The notes under the pieces are model-generated. The model had not been told where the DNA came from. It did not search any database and was given only the letters and a program-made list of their open reading frames with translations. From Aselliscus stoliczkanus (taxonomy: Eukaryota; Chordata; Mammalia; Chiroptera; Hipposideridae), in the NCBI GenBank assembly GCA_033961575.1, contig CM066732.1, positions 73,818,687 to 73,882,686 on the forward strand: 64,000 nucleotides of DNA. Reading direction: 5' to 3'. Of the stretch, positions 23,581 to 34,314 are shown in pieces. Made by a program: the position numbers and the translations under genes. Numbering within the stretch: position 1 is the first letter of the stretch; each line of letters starts with the position of its first letter.

Positions 23581-24562
23581 CACTTTCACAACTTTTATTC
23601 AACATACTATTGGAAGTCCTAGCCACAGCAATCTGACAAGAAAAAGAAATAAAAGGCATCCAAATTGGAAAGGAAGAAATAAAACTGTCATTATATACAG
23701 ATGATATAATACTATATGTAGAGAACCCCAAAGTTTCCACAAAAAAAATCTATTAGAACTAATAAATGAATTCAGTAAAGTAGCAGTATATAAAATTAAT
23801 ATTCAGAAAGCAGTTTCATTTTTATACACCAATAATGTACTTTCAGAAAGGGAAGTTAAGAAAACAGTCCCATTTACAATTGCATCAAAATATAATAAAA
23901 TACCTAGAAATAAATTTAACCAAGGAGATAAAACACCTGTACTCAGAAAATTATGAAACAATAAAGAAAGAAATTGAAGAAGATAAAAATAAATGAAAGC
24001 ATATACCATGCCCATGGATGGGAAGAATTAACATTGTCAAAATGTCCATACTACCCAAAGTAATCTATAGATTCAATACAATCTCTATCAAAATACCAAT
24101 AGCATTTTCACAGAACTAGAATAAATAATCCTAAAATTTATATGGAATCAGAAAAGACTCCGAATAGCCAAATCAATCTTGAGAAAGAAGAACAAAGTTG
24201 GAGGTATTATGCTTCTTAATATTAAACTGTACTACAAGGCTATAGTAATCAAAACAGCATGGTACTGGCAGAAAAACAGCAGACACATAGATCGATGGAA
24301 CAGAATAGAGAGCCCAGAAATAAACCCACACCTATATGGTCAATTAATCTATGACAGATGAGGCAAGAATATACAATAAGGCAAAGACAGTCTACTTGAT
24401 AAATGGTGCTGGGAAAAGCAGGGAGATATGTGCAAAAAAATGAAACTAGACCACTTTCTTATACCATATATAAGAATAAACTCAAAGTGGATTAAAGACA
24501 TAAATGCAATAACTGAAACCATAAAACTCTTAGAAGAAAATATAGGCAGTAAACTGTGACAT

Positions 24563-24564
<2 letters not shown>

Positions 24565-24608
<44 letters not shown>
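24565..24608 (+). repeat. (TA)n microsatellite in L1 ORF2
   Basis: About 22 TA units, producing Tyr-Ile frames on both strands. Confidence 0.95.
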
Positions 24609-24610
<2 letters not shown>

Positions 24611-24787
24611 CCTTGGGCAAGGGAAACAAACAAAAAATAAACAAATAGGACTACATCAAACTAAAAAGATTTTGCACAGAGGAGGAAACCATAAACAAAA
24701 CAAAATCTACCGAATGGGAGAAGATATCATCAATGATGCATTAAACAAGGGATTAATATCCAAAAATTTTAAAGAACTCATACAACT

Positions 24788-24790
<3 letters not shown>

Positions 24791-24821
<31 letters not shown>
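24791..24821 (+). repeat. (CA)n microsatellite in L1 ORF2
   Basis: About 15 CA units at a site where L1 ORF2 has no such run. Confidence 0.95.
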
Positions 24822-24825
<4 letters not shown>

Positions 24826-25849
24826 ACAAAACGGACAGAGCACATGAATAGACGTTTCTCCAAAGAGGACATACAGATGGTCAATAGATATATGAAAACA
24901 TTCTCGACATCACTAATCATCAGAGAAATGCAAATTAAAACCACAAGAGATATCACTTCACACCTGACAGAATAGCCATATCAATAAGTCAACAAACAAG
25001 TGTTGGAGATAATGTAGGAAAAAGGGAACTCTCCTGCATTGTTGGTTGGATTGCAAATTGGTGAGCCACTATGGAAAACAGTTTGGAGGCTCCTCAAGAT
25101 AAATAAATAAAAATAGAATTGCCTTATGACCCAGCAATTCCACTCCTGGGTATTTATCTGAAGAAATCCCAAACACTAATTCAAAAAGATACGTTTATTG
25201 CAGCATTATTTACAAAGCCAAGATATGGAAGATACTACATGTCTATCAGTAGGCAATTGCATAAAGAAGTGGTACATATATGCAATGGAATATTACTCAG
25301 CCGTAAAAAGAATGAAATCTTACCATTTGCGACAACATGGATGGACCTAGAGGAGATCATGCTAAGTGAAATAAGTCAAAGACAAATACCATATGATTTC
25401 ATTTATATGTGGAATCTAAAAAACCAAATAAATGAACAAACAAAACAGAAATAGACTCATAGATACAGAGAACAAACTGATGGTTGCCAGATGGGAGAGG
25501 TTGGGGGGCAGGGTAAAAAGGGTGAAAGGATGAAGAAGTACAAATTGGTGGTTACAAAATAGTCATGGGGATATAAAGTAGAGCATAGGGAATATAGTCA
25601 GTAATCTTGTAATAATTATGTATAGTGCCAGATGGGTACTAGATTTATGGGGCGGGGGGAATCACTTTGTAAATTATATAAATGTCTAACCACCATGCTG
25701 TATACCTGAAACTAATATAGTATTGAATGTCAACTGTAATTGGAAAAAAAAAAGTTTAAATCAAAGAAATTTGTTTGTGCTAAATGGTAGGTATTCATGT
25801 AGGTATCCATAGCAGTATCTCTCTAGCAAGTAATGAGCAGAAATTCCTG

Positions 25850-26085
25850 GTGTTTGGAGTAAGATATTCCGGGATTAGTTTCCTGGTTCTGCCACTCATA
25901 GTTGTGTGACCTCAGGAAAATTTCTTAAGCCCTTTGAGCTTCAGTTTCTTCATTTGTAAAATGAGGGTAAAAATACTCACTTTTCAGGGTTAATAGGATG
26001 TTTGTAACAGGCTTGGGACTTGGTTGGAATACAGTAAAGGGTGTGTATTATTGTTATTATTACTATTACTATTATTACTATCATT
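25850..26085 (+). repeat. MIR SINE with (ATT)n end
   Basis: Clear sense MIR: ggttctgccactcatagttg, tgtgacctcaggaaaatttc and cttcatttgtaaaatgaggg. It ends in an expanded ATT/ACT trinucleotide run at about 26045-26085. Confidence 0.88.
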
Positions 26086-26424
26086 ACAGTCTAACCTAGG
26101 AATGTATTATTATAACAAATTCTACCTCTGTCGCTTTCTTGTTTTTCTTTAGTGGAACCTGGTGTTCTCAGAACCAGGCTGGGCAAGCAATCTCCCTTTA
26201 ATATTAGTGTTGTAGAAACACATGTTTCAGTAGTTTCTAGTAAACCCTGGCTGTTTTCTTTCAAATCAAATCCAGTTCCATGGTCCTCTTCCCAGACACA
26301 AGCCTGTAGCAAAAATACAATTAATTAACTTCCAGTCAAAGCTCTTTCTGGGAATGCTATTAAAGTGGGGGGGGAGGGGAAAGAGCCATTGATGTTTTAG
26401 GATTTTCTATATAAAAGGAGAACT
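26086..26424. other. No recognisable feature
   Basis: Unique-looking. A 73-codon minus-strand frame (26091-26312) has no signature. Confidence 0.5.
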
Positions 26425-26530
26425 AACATGTCCTTGTAAGCTCCTTGAGGGTAGGGAGGTGATGAACACATCCCAAATATCCCTCAGTGCCCTGTGTCTA
26501 GCAGTCACTTTATAAATGCTTGTTAAATCG
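26425..26530 (+). repeat. L2-like 3'-end relic
   Basis: taagctccttgagggtaggg, then ctcagtgccctgtgtctagc and ttataaatgcttgttaaat follow the L2 tail order. Confidence 0.65.
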
Positions 26531-26879
26531 TCCTGATTGTCATGTTCATGTAAACTTTTTGCTGTATTTGAACTATACATGGTAAGTTTGTGGAAATCAA
26601 AGCGGTGATAATTTACTTCTTATTTTTATATGCATTGCATGTATTGTGTAATTTTGCCAAAAATATAAAATTATACACATGTGCATTCTTCCTCTCTACA
26701 CATTCTTTTCAATGTCTCAGTAACTCGTAATGTGAAATATACAGTTACAAGGGTGATGTGGCATCACAAGCAGAGAGTGAAGGATAAACACTGTATGTAT
26801 CATTAAATAAAATTTCACAAATGAGTTTCCTTCCGTAGTTAGGTATATAATAATAAGGGCATTGATATCGATCAAACTC

Positions 26880-27125
26880 CATTTCGGTGGCTCTGGTAAA
26901 GCCCCAGCTCTGTCAGACCCTGACTGATGATTTCATAATGATGTCTTGTTGATCCAGTGTTAGGGAACTGCCATTTCTGTGACAATCAGCACAACTAATG
27001 CTCATTCCAGTCCTTATTAATGATGAAGCTATTTAACTCCTGAATGCAGTAGACCCACAGCATGGGTGCGGGGAGGAAAGCCATTAGCCATGCCAGAGTG
27101 CAGCAATGCCCTGACTTAACGATTA
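26880..27125. promoter_or_regulatory. Candidate conserved regulatory block
   Basis: Repeat-free and compositionally balanced, with clustered motif cores: tgacaatca, ctaatgctcattcca (a TEAD-like cattcca), attaatgatg and a downstream ttaacgatta. It resembles developmental enhancers in texture. Constraint cannot be shown from one sequence. Confidence 0.22.
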
Positions 27126-28134
27126 AAACAAAAATGTAGACAGTAACCTAAGTTGTGTGTAGGATAAAAGGAGATGTGATGAAAGACTTTGGGACTATTT
27201 CCACATATAAGTACCCATATTTCTGAAAATTATATCATTTGTGGGACTGACTATAGGTCGAAAAACATAATTGCCCCTAATTTATATGAGCAAAAATATT
27301 TCTTTTGAATTGTTAGGTTTCTTGAGTTCTTTTTGACACTTAGTCAGCACAATGAGATCCTTCCACAAGATTTGGACAGCCATCAAAGTAACTGGTATAC
27401 CATATATCCCAGGTGAGACCTTCTCACTGTGCTAGACCATAAGCACATAATGGATGTTTAATGGGTTCATAGGCTTGGAGTCTTTTGAAACACAAAGGAA
27501 AGGGATTTCTAAACACTAGAATTCTCCACTGAAGACTGTCTGCTCCTAGTCATCCTCATTCAAATAAAACAACAGTAATCATAACTCATAAAGTAAATAT
27601 TTTATTAAGTGCTTTCTAGTTGCCAAAAAAGTGCTAGATGGTTATGCCTTCTGGAGCTAATAATTATATAGCAAGTAATACTATTTGGATAAATAATTTT
27701 CCGCCTCTTACCTAATCATAATTGTTCTGTTTTGTTTTTTCAAATAATAGCTATACTACCATTAAGTGGAATGCGGGAGTTACCCTAACTTATCCTTCCA
27801 CCAAATAATGCTATTAAAGACAATCTAGCCCAGTGTAGAGACAAGAAACTCGAGAGTATTTCATGTTTATTGCAATTCTTTTTAAACTTGTTTCCTTTGT
27901 CCTTTCTAGAGTCATATGTGAATTCCAAATCATGGAACTTGGACGTAGAATGGAACTTAGCAATTGTCTAGTCTACCCATTTTGTTTTACAGCCACCCAA
28001 GGAGATCAAATGATTTTCAGCAAATCATTCAGCTAGCTTAGTGGCAGACCAGGGGCTTGTAGTTAATAGATTCTCGACCTTAGAGAATCTTTTCACAGCT
28101 GTTCACAGTGAACCTATTTATCACCCTGTTCTGT
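27126..28134. other. No supported gene
   Basis: Unique sequence. 27940-28035 shows a MIR/L2-style fragment (gtctagtctacccattttgt) too short to classify. Confidence 0.5.
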
Positions 28135-28330
28135 ATGTGACTCTCCAATATGTATGCATTTGCAACCTTCTTATCAGTAGGGTCCTTCCATGGACAAGCA
28201 AATTGTCTAATTCCCCCATTTTACACACGTGGAAACTGACACTCTAAGAAGCTGTGACTTGTCTAAAGTCACACAGCTTTTTAGTGGCATAACCAGGACA
28301 AGAGTCCCGGTGGTCTGACTTTTGCCTGCT
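28135..28330 (-). repeat. MIR relic, antisense
   Basis: cccattttacacacgtggaa, actgacactctaagaagctg and aaagtcacacagctttttag are the reverse-strand MIR core blocks in order. Confidence 0.75.
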
Positions 28331-28823
28331 GCACAGCTCTTTCCATTGGATGACATCTATCCAGATCCCATTCACAGTGTACCTGACATTTGCTTATCAG
28401 TGACATCTGTATGCAAAAAAGACCTCAAATGAAGTCTTATGGATATTTTCAACACTGGAAATCAAACCATCCAGCTTAAGAAAGAAATCATTATAGCACA
28501 GCTATGTGCTCAGGAATAGATTTTTATCTTTGCTACAGGGAGCAATAATATAGTGGGAAAACTGCTTATTGTTGTATATGCCCTGTGGTATAAGCCTTAG
28601 GTATTAATCTCAGGCATGTAGTCTTTCAACTGGATCCTCTCTCTACAGGAACGTTAACAGATGTGCTTGGGCAAAGTGATATGAAATAGGAAATTCTGCT
28701 ATTATTCAAGGTCCTAAATCAGTGCCCCTTGAAGGGAAAAAACAATGAAAAGGAAGTGCTTTAAAGAGGATATTATTTTTCTTTCTTTTAAAACCAATAC
28801 AACTCTATGTGGGGAATTTGGAA
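28331..28823. other. No recognisable feature
   Basis: AT-rich unique-looking sequence. Confidence 0.5.
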
Positions 28824-28825
28824 TA

Positions 28826-28959
28826 ACGCGGGTGCCAAAAAAACATATACACATGACTTGTATTCATTTTTTTTGTTATTGGTATATATTGAATATTACA
28901 ATTTTAATCCAGTTTTTTTCCTTTCTTTCAAGGTGTATACATTTTTCTGGTACCCTCTC
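28826..28959. mobile_element. 134-bp mariner-like MITE
   Basis: The ends are inverted repeats: left gggtgccaaaaaaacatata, and the right end read in reverse gggtaccagaaaaatgtata. TA dinucleotides stand immediately outside (28824-28825 and 28960-28961), the signature of Tc1/mariner insertion. No transposase is encoded, so it would have needed a partner enzyme. The element at 14630 is a second copy. Confidence 0.75.
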
Positions 28960-29111
28960 TATATAGAAAAGCAAAATTAAACTCACTAATAACTCCACCA
29001 CCCAGGGTTAATCATGGTTATTTTCATGTATTTCTTTCGAGCCTTTAGTTTGTGTTTATAACTTGTATTTACAAGATTCTCATGACAGAGTTTATAAATT
29101 TTCATATTTTT

Positions 29112-29243
29112 TTTTTCAGCTGAGCCATCCTGTTGGCAGCTCAGTGGCAGCTCAGCTCGGGCTGGGCATCGAACTGCTGTTGCTCAGAGCTCAGCTCTCT
29201 CTCTTGAGTGAGCTCTTAACCAACTGAGCCACACGGCTGGCCC
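29112..29243 (-). mobile_element. Type D tRNA SINE
   Basis: Minus-strand SINE with a classical tRNA A box (tggctcagttgg) and a B-box-like cagttcgatgcc. It then carries an unusual run of gagctg/agctgcc motifs ending atggctcagct and poly-A. A perfect 16-bp duplication aaattttcatattttt lies at 29096-29111 and 29244-29259. Confidence 0.9.
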
Positions 29244-29976
29244 AAATTTTCATATTTTTAAATAAGGACATTTCTGTCATTTTCTGTTATGAGTGTAGAC
29301 ACCACTTTTTAATGAACGTATTCCACAATTTATTTAATCAAATCCCTGTTGTTGGATGTATTGTTCTTTCCAGTTTTTCACTATTTACAAGACATCATTA
29401 TATTAAATGGGAAATTTTGAGAGTCTAGTCAGAGGGAGTGTCTGGAGAGGCAGAGAGCATTAAGTGGCATGTTGGTTTGCAGTGTGTTTTTTTGTTTTGT
29501 TTTGGTTCTTTTAGTTTTAAAAATTGCTCTATAACAAGGAAAATCACATACTCTATTTTCTGTAGACCTGACCCTTTTTATCTTGTCAGTTGTATGTGCT
29601 TATTTTTGTTTAGCTGTTGATGATTGAAATTGAGGAATTAGAAGAACAATTAGTCCAAAGCAGGCTCACCAAGCCTGGCTCTAGTCCAGCATCTCTCCTT
29701 AATACCTCCTTCCCCTGAGCCCTCCAGATTAAATTAGTCCAAGATGTCACTTGCGGCATTTTGCAATAACCTTGGTCTTTTCTTCTTCCAAATGCTGAAA
29801 TTTTCAGATACTAAAATGCTTTAGAAAACAACCAATGTATGTTTTTAACATTCTCACTCATTATATAAGTCATTTCCTGTTATCTGTGGATATTGGCCCT
29901 AAGGGCTCATAGGGCACATATTGTAGCCCAGCATTATTCTCTAGAGAAGCAAATGTCTATTTGATAGTGGATTTTA

Positions 29977-30124
29977 CTTTTTTTTTTTTTTAGCTGAGCC
30001 ATCCTGCCACCTTGTTAGCAGCTCAACGGCAACTCAGCTCAGGCTGACATCGAACCGCCGTTGCTCAGAGCTCAGCTCGTACTCTTGAGCTAGCTCTTAA
30101 CCAATTTAGCCACTTGGCTGGCCC
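29977..30124 (-). mobile_element. Type D tRNA SINE
   Basis: Second type D copy about 0.75 kb from the first, same orientation, between perfect 15-bp duplications tgatagtggatttta (29962-29976 and 30125-30139). Confidence 0.92.
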
Positions 30125-30139
30125 TGATAGTGGATTTTA

Positions 30140-31184
30140 AATACTGAAGACATAGTAGCAAATTGTTATCAGGTTTACCGACCTGTATACTTAAGTATTC
30201 AAATTGTTTTATAAAAAGAGCAATTTTAAGGTTAGTGATACTTTCATTTATGGTATTTTTTTTTTTGGAAATAAGTTCTCAGTCACTGGGGGACAAGAAA
30301 ACCAATAAAACATTTGGATCACTGTTAGAGATCAGGGCTAGGAGAAGAAGGGTGCATCCCTTCTTTAGTGAAATCTTCCCTGATAGACTCAAATGAAATT
30401 ACATCTCTTTGGTGGAATCTAAACTTTGTTTATGATTCAAATGTTGTACTCATTATACTATATCATATTATTTCTTTACATGTCTCTCTTCAAAGCTTCT
30501 ACATGAGGCTATTCTGATTGTGCACACAATGTGCAATGTGGGTCTCGCCCCTAAAAATGTTCAGTGTGTGTCTCTGTTGTCTCATTTCCCCACAACCCCC
30601 ACAAAAAAACAATCAGCACCTTGACAGAAGGAACTGGGCTATGGCCATTTTTGTGTGCCTCCTACTTAGCATAGAGTTCCATCATGCTACTGATAGCTGT
30701 TCATTACTTTCTTTTGAATGAATAATGAAAAGAATGAGCTACTTTCATTCCTCTCTACTTCCCAGGCTGTATTTAGGTGGTTGGTCTCTCCAAGTTAAGA
30801 GATCAGTTATGAAAATTTACTTGCACAAGCACCATTGGACAGATGTATAACTGATGAAACAAATGTACTGAAATTTTTCTTTTTAAAGAGTTGTTCTTAA
30901 TCTAATGCAGCATTTTCCAAAATGTATTCTGTGGAACACTAGTTTTGCAAGATGCTCTTAGAAAAAAGTAGTTCTGATAGATAAGTTTGGGAAACATGAC
31001 AAACTATTATGCATCTCTATGGATATTAGCAATATAAATTAGCATTTTAAAGATTTTGAGAAATAGAGCAGTTACCTGATTCTTTATATAATTTAAGAGT
31101 TTTCCAGATTTATGTGACCATGTCTACTTTTGATTTTCTGTGTCTACCTACCTACCTATCTATTTATTTTTAAGAATAAGGAAT
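30140..31184. other. No supported gene
   Basis: Open frames of 67-77 codons (30163-30396, 30518-30721) have no family features. 30590-30700 may be a weak L2 relic. Confidence 0.5.
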
Positions 31185-31335
31185 ATAATGTGAGATTTAA
31201 AAGCTTGGGCTTTGGAACCAGCTACACCTCGATGGAGTCCCAGATTTCCTTTTACTTGTGTAACTTCTAACAAATAATTTCTTTAAGCTTCAGTTTTTCA
31301 CCTGTAGATTGATGTAATGACAATATCTACCTTAA

Positions 31336-31537
31336 AGTATACCAGAGGGTATAAAGGGAAAGGGGGATGGTAGATGAGGGTAAATAGGGTCAAATATATG
31401 GTGATTGAAGGAGACCTGACTCTGGGTGGTGAATACACAATGTCATATATAGATGATGCATTACAGAATTGTACACTTGAAACCCATGTAATTTTACTGA
31501 CCATTGTCACCCCAATAAATTTCAATTAAAAAAAGAT
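31336..31537 (+). mobile_element. L1 3'-end insertion
   Basis: Short 5'-truncated L1 tail: gacctgactctgggtggtga, acagaattgtacacttgaaa, attgtcaccccaataaattt, then an A-rich end. The 75-codon minus-strand frame is a by-product. Confidence 0.75.
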
Positions 31538-31582
31538 AATTGTGAGGGCTAAATGACCTAAAACATAAAAAATGCATACACA

Positions 31583-31686
31583 GGGCCGGCCGAGTGGCGC
31601 GGTGGTTGGGCGCTGGCTTGGGACGCCAGCGACCCCAGTTCGGGTCCCACATGTGAGGGCCACTGACACTGCCCTCAAAAAAAAAA
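31583..31686 (+). mobile_element. Type A SINE
   Basis: Complete copy with a perfect 18-bp target duplication, ataaaaaatgcatacaca (31565-31582 and 31687-31704), the longest and cleanest in the window. The B box is agttcgggtcc. Confidence 0.95.
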
Positions 31687-31740
31687 ATAAAAAATGCATA
31701 CACAATGGTATGTGTTCAATTAATGTTAGTTGTTATTAGT

Positions 31741-32239
31741 TTTGTTTACTATTTGCTATAAACCTTGGAAAACAGTGACTCACAGGTAGGTGCTTGAGAG
31801 GGTGCTGTAAGATTCTCTGACATTGGTTTAGTCTTATTCAGTTATTTTACTGATTATTAATGGATGACTTCTCAAGCCAGATCATTATTCCTTCCACTGT
31901 GCTCCTGTAGTACTTTGTTATTTCATATATTTGTTATTGTTCTCTTACTAATTTTCTCATATCTTTCTTTTCTATTTCTGATGGGAAGATTTCAAGGATG
32001 CTGATGAAATGGAAACTATATTTAAATGAATGACAAAGATGACGAAGGGTGTTAGAAGCCATTTCTTATAGGGGGACATTTAGTCTGGAAAATAAAACAT
32101 AATGAAGGATTATACCATAAAAGTTAGATTAAACTTCTGCATTACTCTAGATTGCATAATTTGGATCTATGCATAGGAGTTACAAAGTGGTTTAACATGA
32201 GGAAGGACTTATAAACAATTAGAAGAAGTCAACAAGAAA
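31741..32239. other. No recognisable feature
   Basis: AT-rich unique-looking sequence. Confidence 0.5.
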
Positions 32240-32255
32240 AAAAGAATTATTCTTT

Positions 32256-32699
32256 TTTTTTTTAAAGATTTTGGTTTTTTTGTGGGAGGGGAACAGCATT
32301 GGGGAATTGGGGAAGGGGAACAGAAAAGTTGCTGTCCTTTTGTTCTTCAGTCTAGTTGCGGAGGACATTGCTTCACTGGCCCATGTTGGTATCATCATTG
32401 CATTCTTCCCGGATGAGGCAGATTGGTTGCTGCCTCTGGATGTTGCTCACCGCGGCTATTGGCAGCTCACTCCGGTTGCCTGCCACTCACTCCGGCTGCT
32501 GGCCACTCACTGTAGCCTATGGCAGCCTGCTGCAGCCTACACCATTGCTGGGACTTGCACAACCCAGCTCCAGGTGGAGCTGTTGCTCACCATCTTAGCT
32601 GTAGAGGGCAGTGTCACTGGCCCTCATATATGGGATCCAAACCGGGGTTTCTGGTGTCCCAAGCCAGATCTTAACCAATGCGCCACTCGGCTGGCCCCC
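32256..32699 (-). mobile_element. Type B composite SINE
   Basis: Minus-strand copy between perfect duplications aaaagaattattcttt (32240-32255 and 32700-32715). The poly-A side has a small change (gattttggtttttttgtggg). A 161-codon open frame crosses it antisense and runs into flanking DNA. It belongs to a frame shared loosely by other copies, not to a gene. Confidence 0.94.
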
Positions 32700-32824
32700 A
32701 AAAGAATTATTCTTTATCACAAGATACATTCTCAGAAATATCAGGAAGGAATATGAAGACTTGTTAGGGCAAGGTATCATCCCAATTGTTCTGGAGATAA
32801 TCAAGACGGTAAAGTTCCTCAAGA

Positions 32825-33025
32825 AACAAAAATGTTCTCATAACAAGAAAGCAAAAGTTCTCATCACAAGAAAAAACTATAACTATGTGGAGTGATAGAT
32901 GTTATTATCACTAAACACTGTGGTAATCGTTTTACAATACATACATATACCAAATAATTATGTTCTATACCTCAAACTAATACAGTGCTTCATGTAACTA
33001 TATCTCAATAAAACTGGAGTGGGGG
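32825..33025 (+). mobile_element. Old L1 3' end
   Basis: gttctcatcacaagaaaaaa, atgtggagtgatagatgtta, acactgtggtaatcgtttta and tatctcaataaaactgga match the 3' end of an L1MA-like family on the plus strand. Confidence 0.8.
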
Positions 33026-34105
33026 GAGGTGAGAAAGAAAAACTTAAGGTAGAGCTTGATGAGGGGGAATAGAGAAACTATTGTCAGTAAAGATCAGAAG
33101 CATTTACTCTTGCCTCTGGGCATCGGGACACTTGATGAAAGACTTAGCTTGAGCTTGTTCTTGAAAGAGAGAAAGATTGGAGCATGAGATGAGATGGGAT
33201 CTAAGGAAGGGAGTCGGTTTCTCCAGTTTGAATTTCCCACTCCTGGTATTTAATGAAGTCAGCACTTTTCAGTGAAAATGGATGACATGCTGGTAATCAT
33301 ATATTACAATATAAATTATCATCTGCCTTTCTTGTTCCTTATACATTTTCCTCTACTCATTTACATTAACAGGTAATTTTATTCCCACTCAATAGGTCAG
33401 TGAGATAAGGAAACTTAAATTAATCAATCTCATGTTCACACAATTTACCTCAGGGTAAAAATCATGCCCCATCATGCCAAAAACTGAAGACATAATCACT
33501 CTGATAGGTATCATAAAAACCAGGGCTACTATTTTCAAATAATTTCATGAACTGCCTCTAAGAGCAAGTGCTGTGGTTAAATGTTTTGCCCAGCACAAGT
33601 GGTCTGGAGTTCTGAAAACGTTTGAAAGTCACTTTTAAAGGGAGCATGGTCATCCTTAGTATGCCCTTTGAGCATTTCCTGAAGTCATTAAGATTAAAAG
33701 GCCTTGACCATCATATGTTTTGCAAAGAAATGTTCTTTGTATTATCTTCTTACTGCCCTGTCCTCATTTAGCAAGTGACCTCAGCTCTGTAACATCCACA
33801 CAGCTCTTTCAGTTTTCTCCTTCTAAGAGGAAATAACAGAAGGATGAGGCTGGTGCTTATCCCAGTTAGGACATTTTCACTCTTCAAGGTGCAGTATGTA
33901 TTTATTCTACTGATTTATATATGCACACTTCGGTGTTCTGTTCTCTTATTATTACTGCTGGGCCTGCCATTGGGAATGCTGCCACTTACTAACAATAAGA
34001 AGAGGGCTCTAGATAAAACAGACTAGCTCCAAATGTTTTCCCTTGACACGTTTTTTTCCTCCGCAATTGAGCCGGCATGCCTGGTAATGAAACTTGAGGA
34101 ATGGC
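33026..34105. other. No supported gene
   Basis: Unique-looking. 33355-33465 is a possible antisense MIR scrap. Confidence 0.5.
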
Positions 34106-34109
34106 AGAG

Positions 34110-34314
34110 GAAACTTGAGGAGCTAGCGTGCAACATCTTTTTTATTCAAGGGACCAAGGAGATGTCCTCAGATCTGGCGCTCCTTGTACTGCATCAGTAG
34201 CCTCACCTGCGTCCCCTGCATTGCAGAGTTTGGCTACTGTGCTCGGGGTTCTTTGTTTCTAACTCTGGATGGAAGACTTAAAATAGACATATTGATAAAT
34301 GCTAAGTAAGTCCT
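34110..34314 (+). other. Open segment with splice-like signals
   Basis: A stop-free frame of about 60 codons runs from after a TAG near 34112 to a TAA near 34309. Within it, a pyrimidine-rich tract ending ttgcag (34221-34226) could be a 3' splice site, and GTAAGT at 34306-34311 is a textbook 5' splice site, giving a 79-bp candidate exon (34227-34305). The peptide includes FGYCARGSLFLTLDGRLKID and matches nothing I recognise. The frame length alone is not significant. Confidence 0.2.

Larger units (their letters stand above)
22278..25453 (+). pseudogene. L1 ORF2 reverse-transcriptase pseudogene
   Basis: ORF2 of L1 normally encodes an endonuclease, a reverse transcriptase and a Cys-rich C-terminus. 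Here only decayed RT and C-terminal segments remain. A clear RT piece lies at 22794-23054 ([23 protein letters not shown]). After the SINE the catalytic box reads YTDD (23694-23705), where many L1s have FADD. A C-terminal piece at 25119-25454 contains DPAIPLLGIY and ATTWMDLEEIMLSE. In-frame stops, shifts, a (TA)n run and a (CA)n run break the frame, so no enzyme can be made. Confidence 0.92.
22278..25755 (+). mobile_element. 5'-truncated L1, ORF2 to poly-A
   Basis: A plus-strand L1 lacking its 5' UTR, ORF1 and the endonuclease part of ORF2. It runs from the reverse-transcriptase approach region through the ORF2 C-terminus (to about 25453), then a single-unit 3' UTR ending cctgaaactaatatagtatt, caactgtaattgg and an A11 tail. 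A type B SINE splits it at 23120-23580. TA and CA microsatellites have expanded inside it. No clear TSD was found. Confidence 0.93.
31185..31740 (+). repeat. MIR SINE split by two insertions
   Basis: Three pieces make one sense MIR: 31185-31335 (gggctttggaaccagctaca, cttcagtttttcacctgtag), 31540-31582 (attgtgagggctaaatgacc) and 31687-31740 (caattaatgttagttgttat). An L1 3' end and a type A SINE sit between them. Confidence 0.78.

Noticed and set aside
25119..25454. Intact L1 ORF2 protein
   Set aside because: Only a C-terminal shred. The same ORF2 has stops, frameshifts, microsatellites and a SINE upstream.
14723..31704. Shared target motif aatgyatayaca for two SINE insertions as a site-specific hotspot
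   Set aside because: Both fit ordinary A-rich L1-endonuclease targets. Two cases are not enough to claim specificity.
32271..32756. 161-codon plus-strand open frame as a gene
   Set aside because: Lies almost entirely antisense within a type B SINE.
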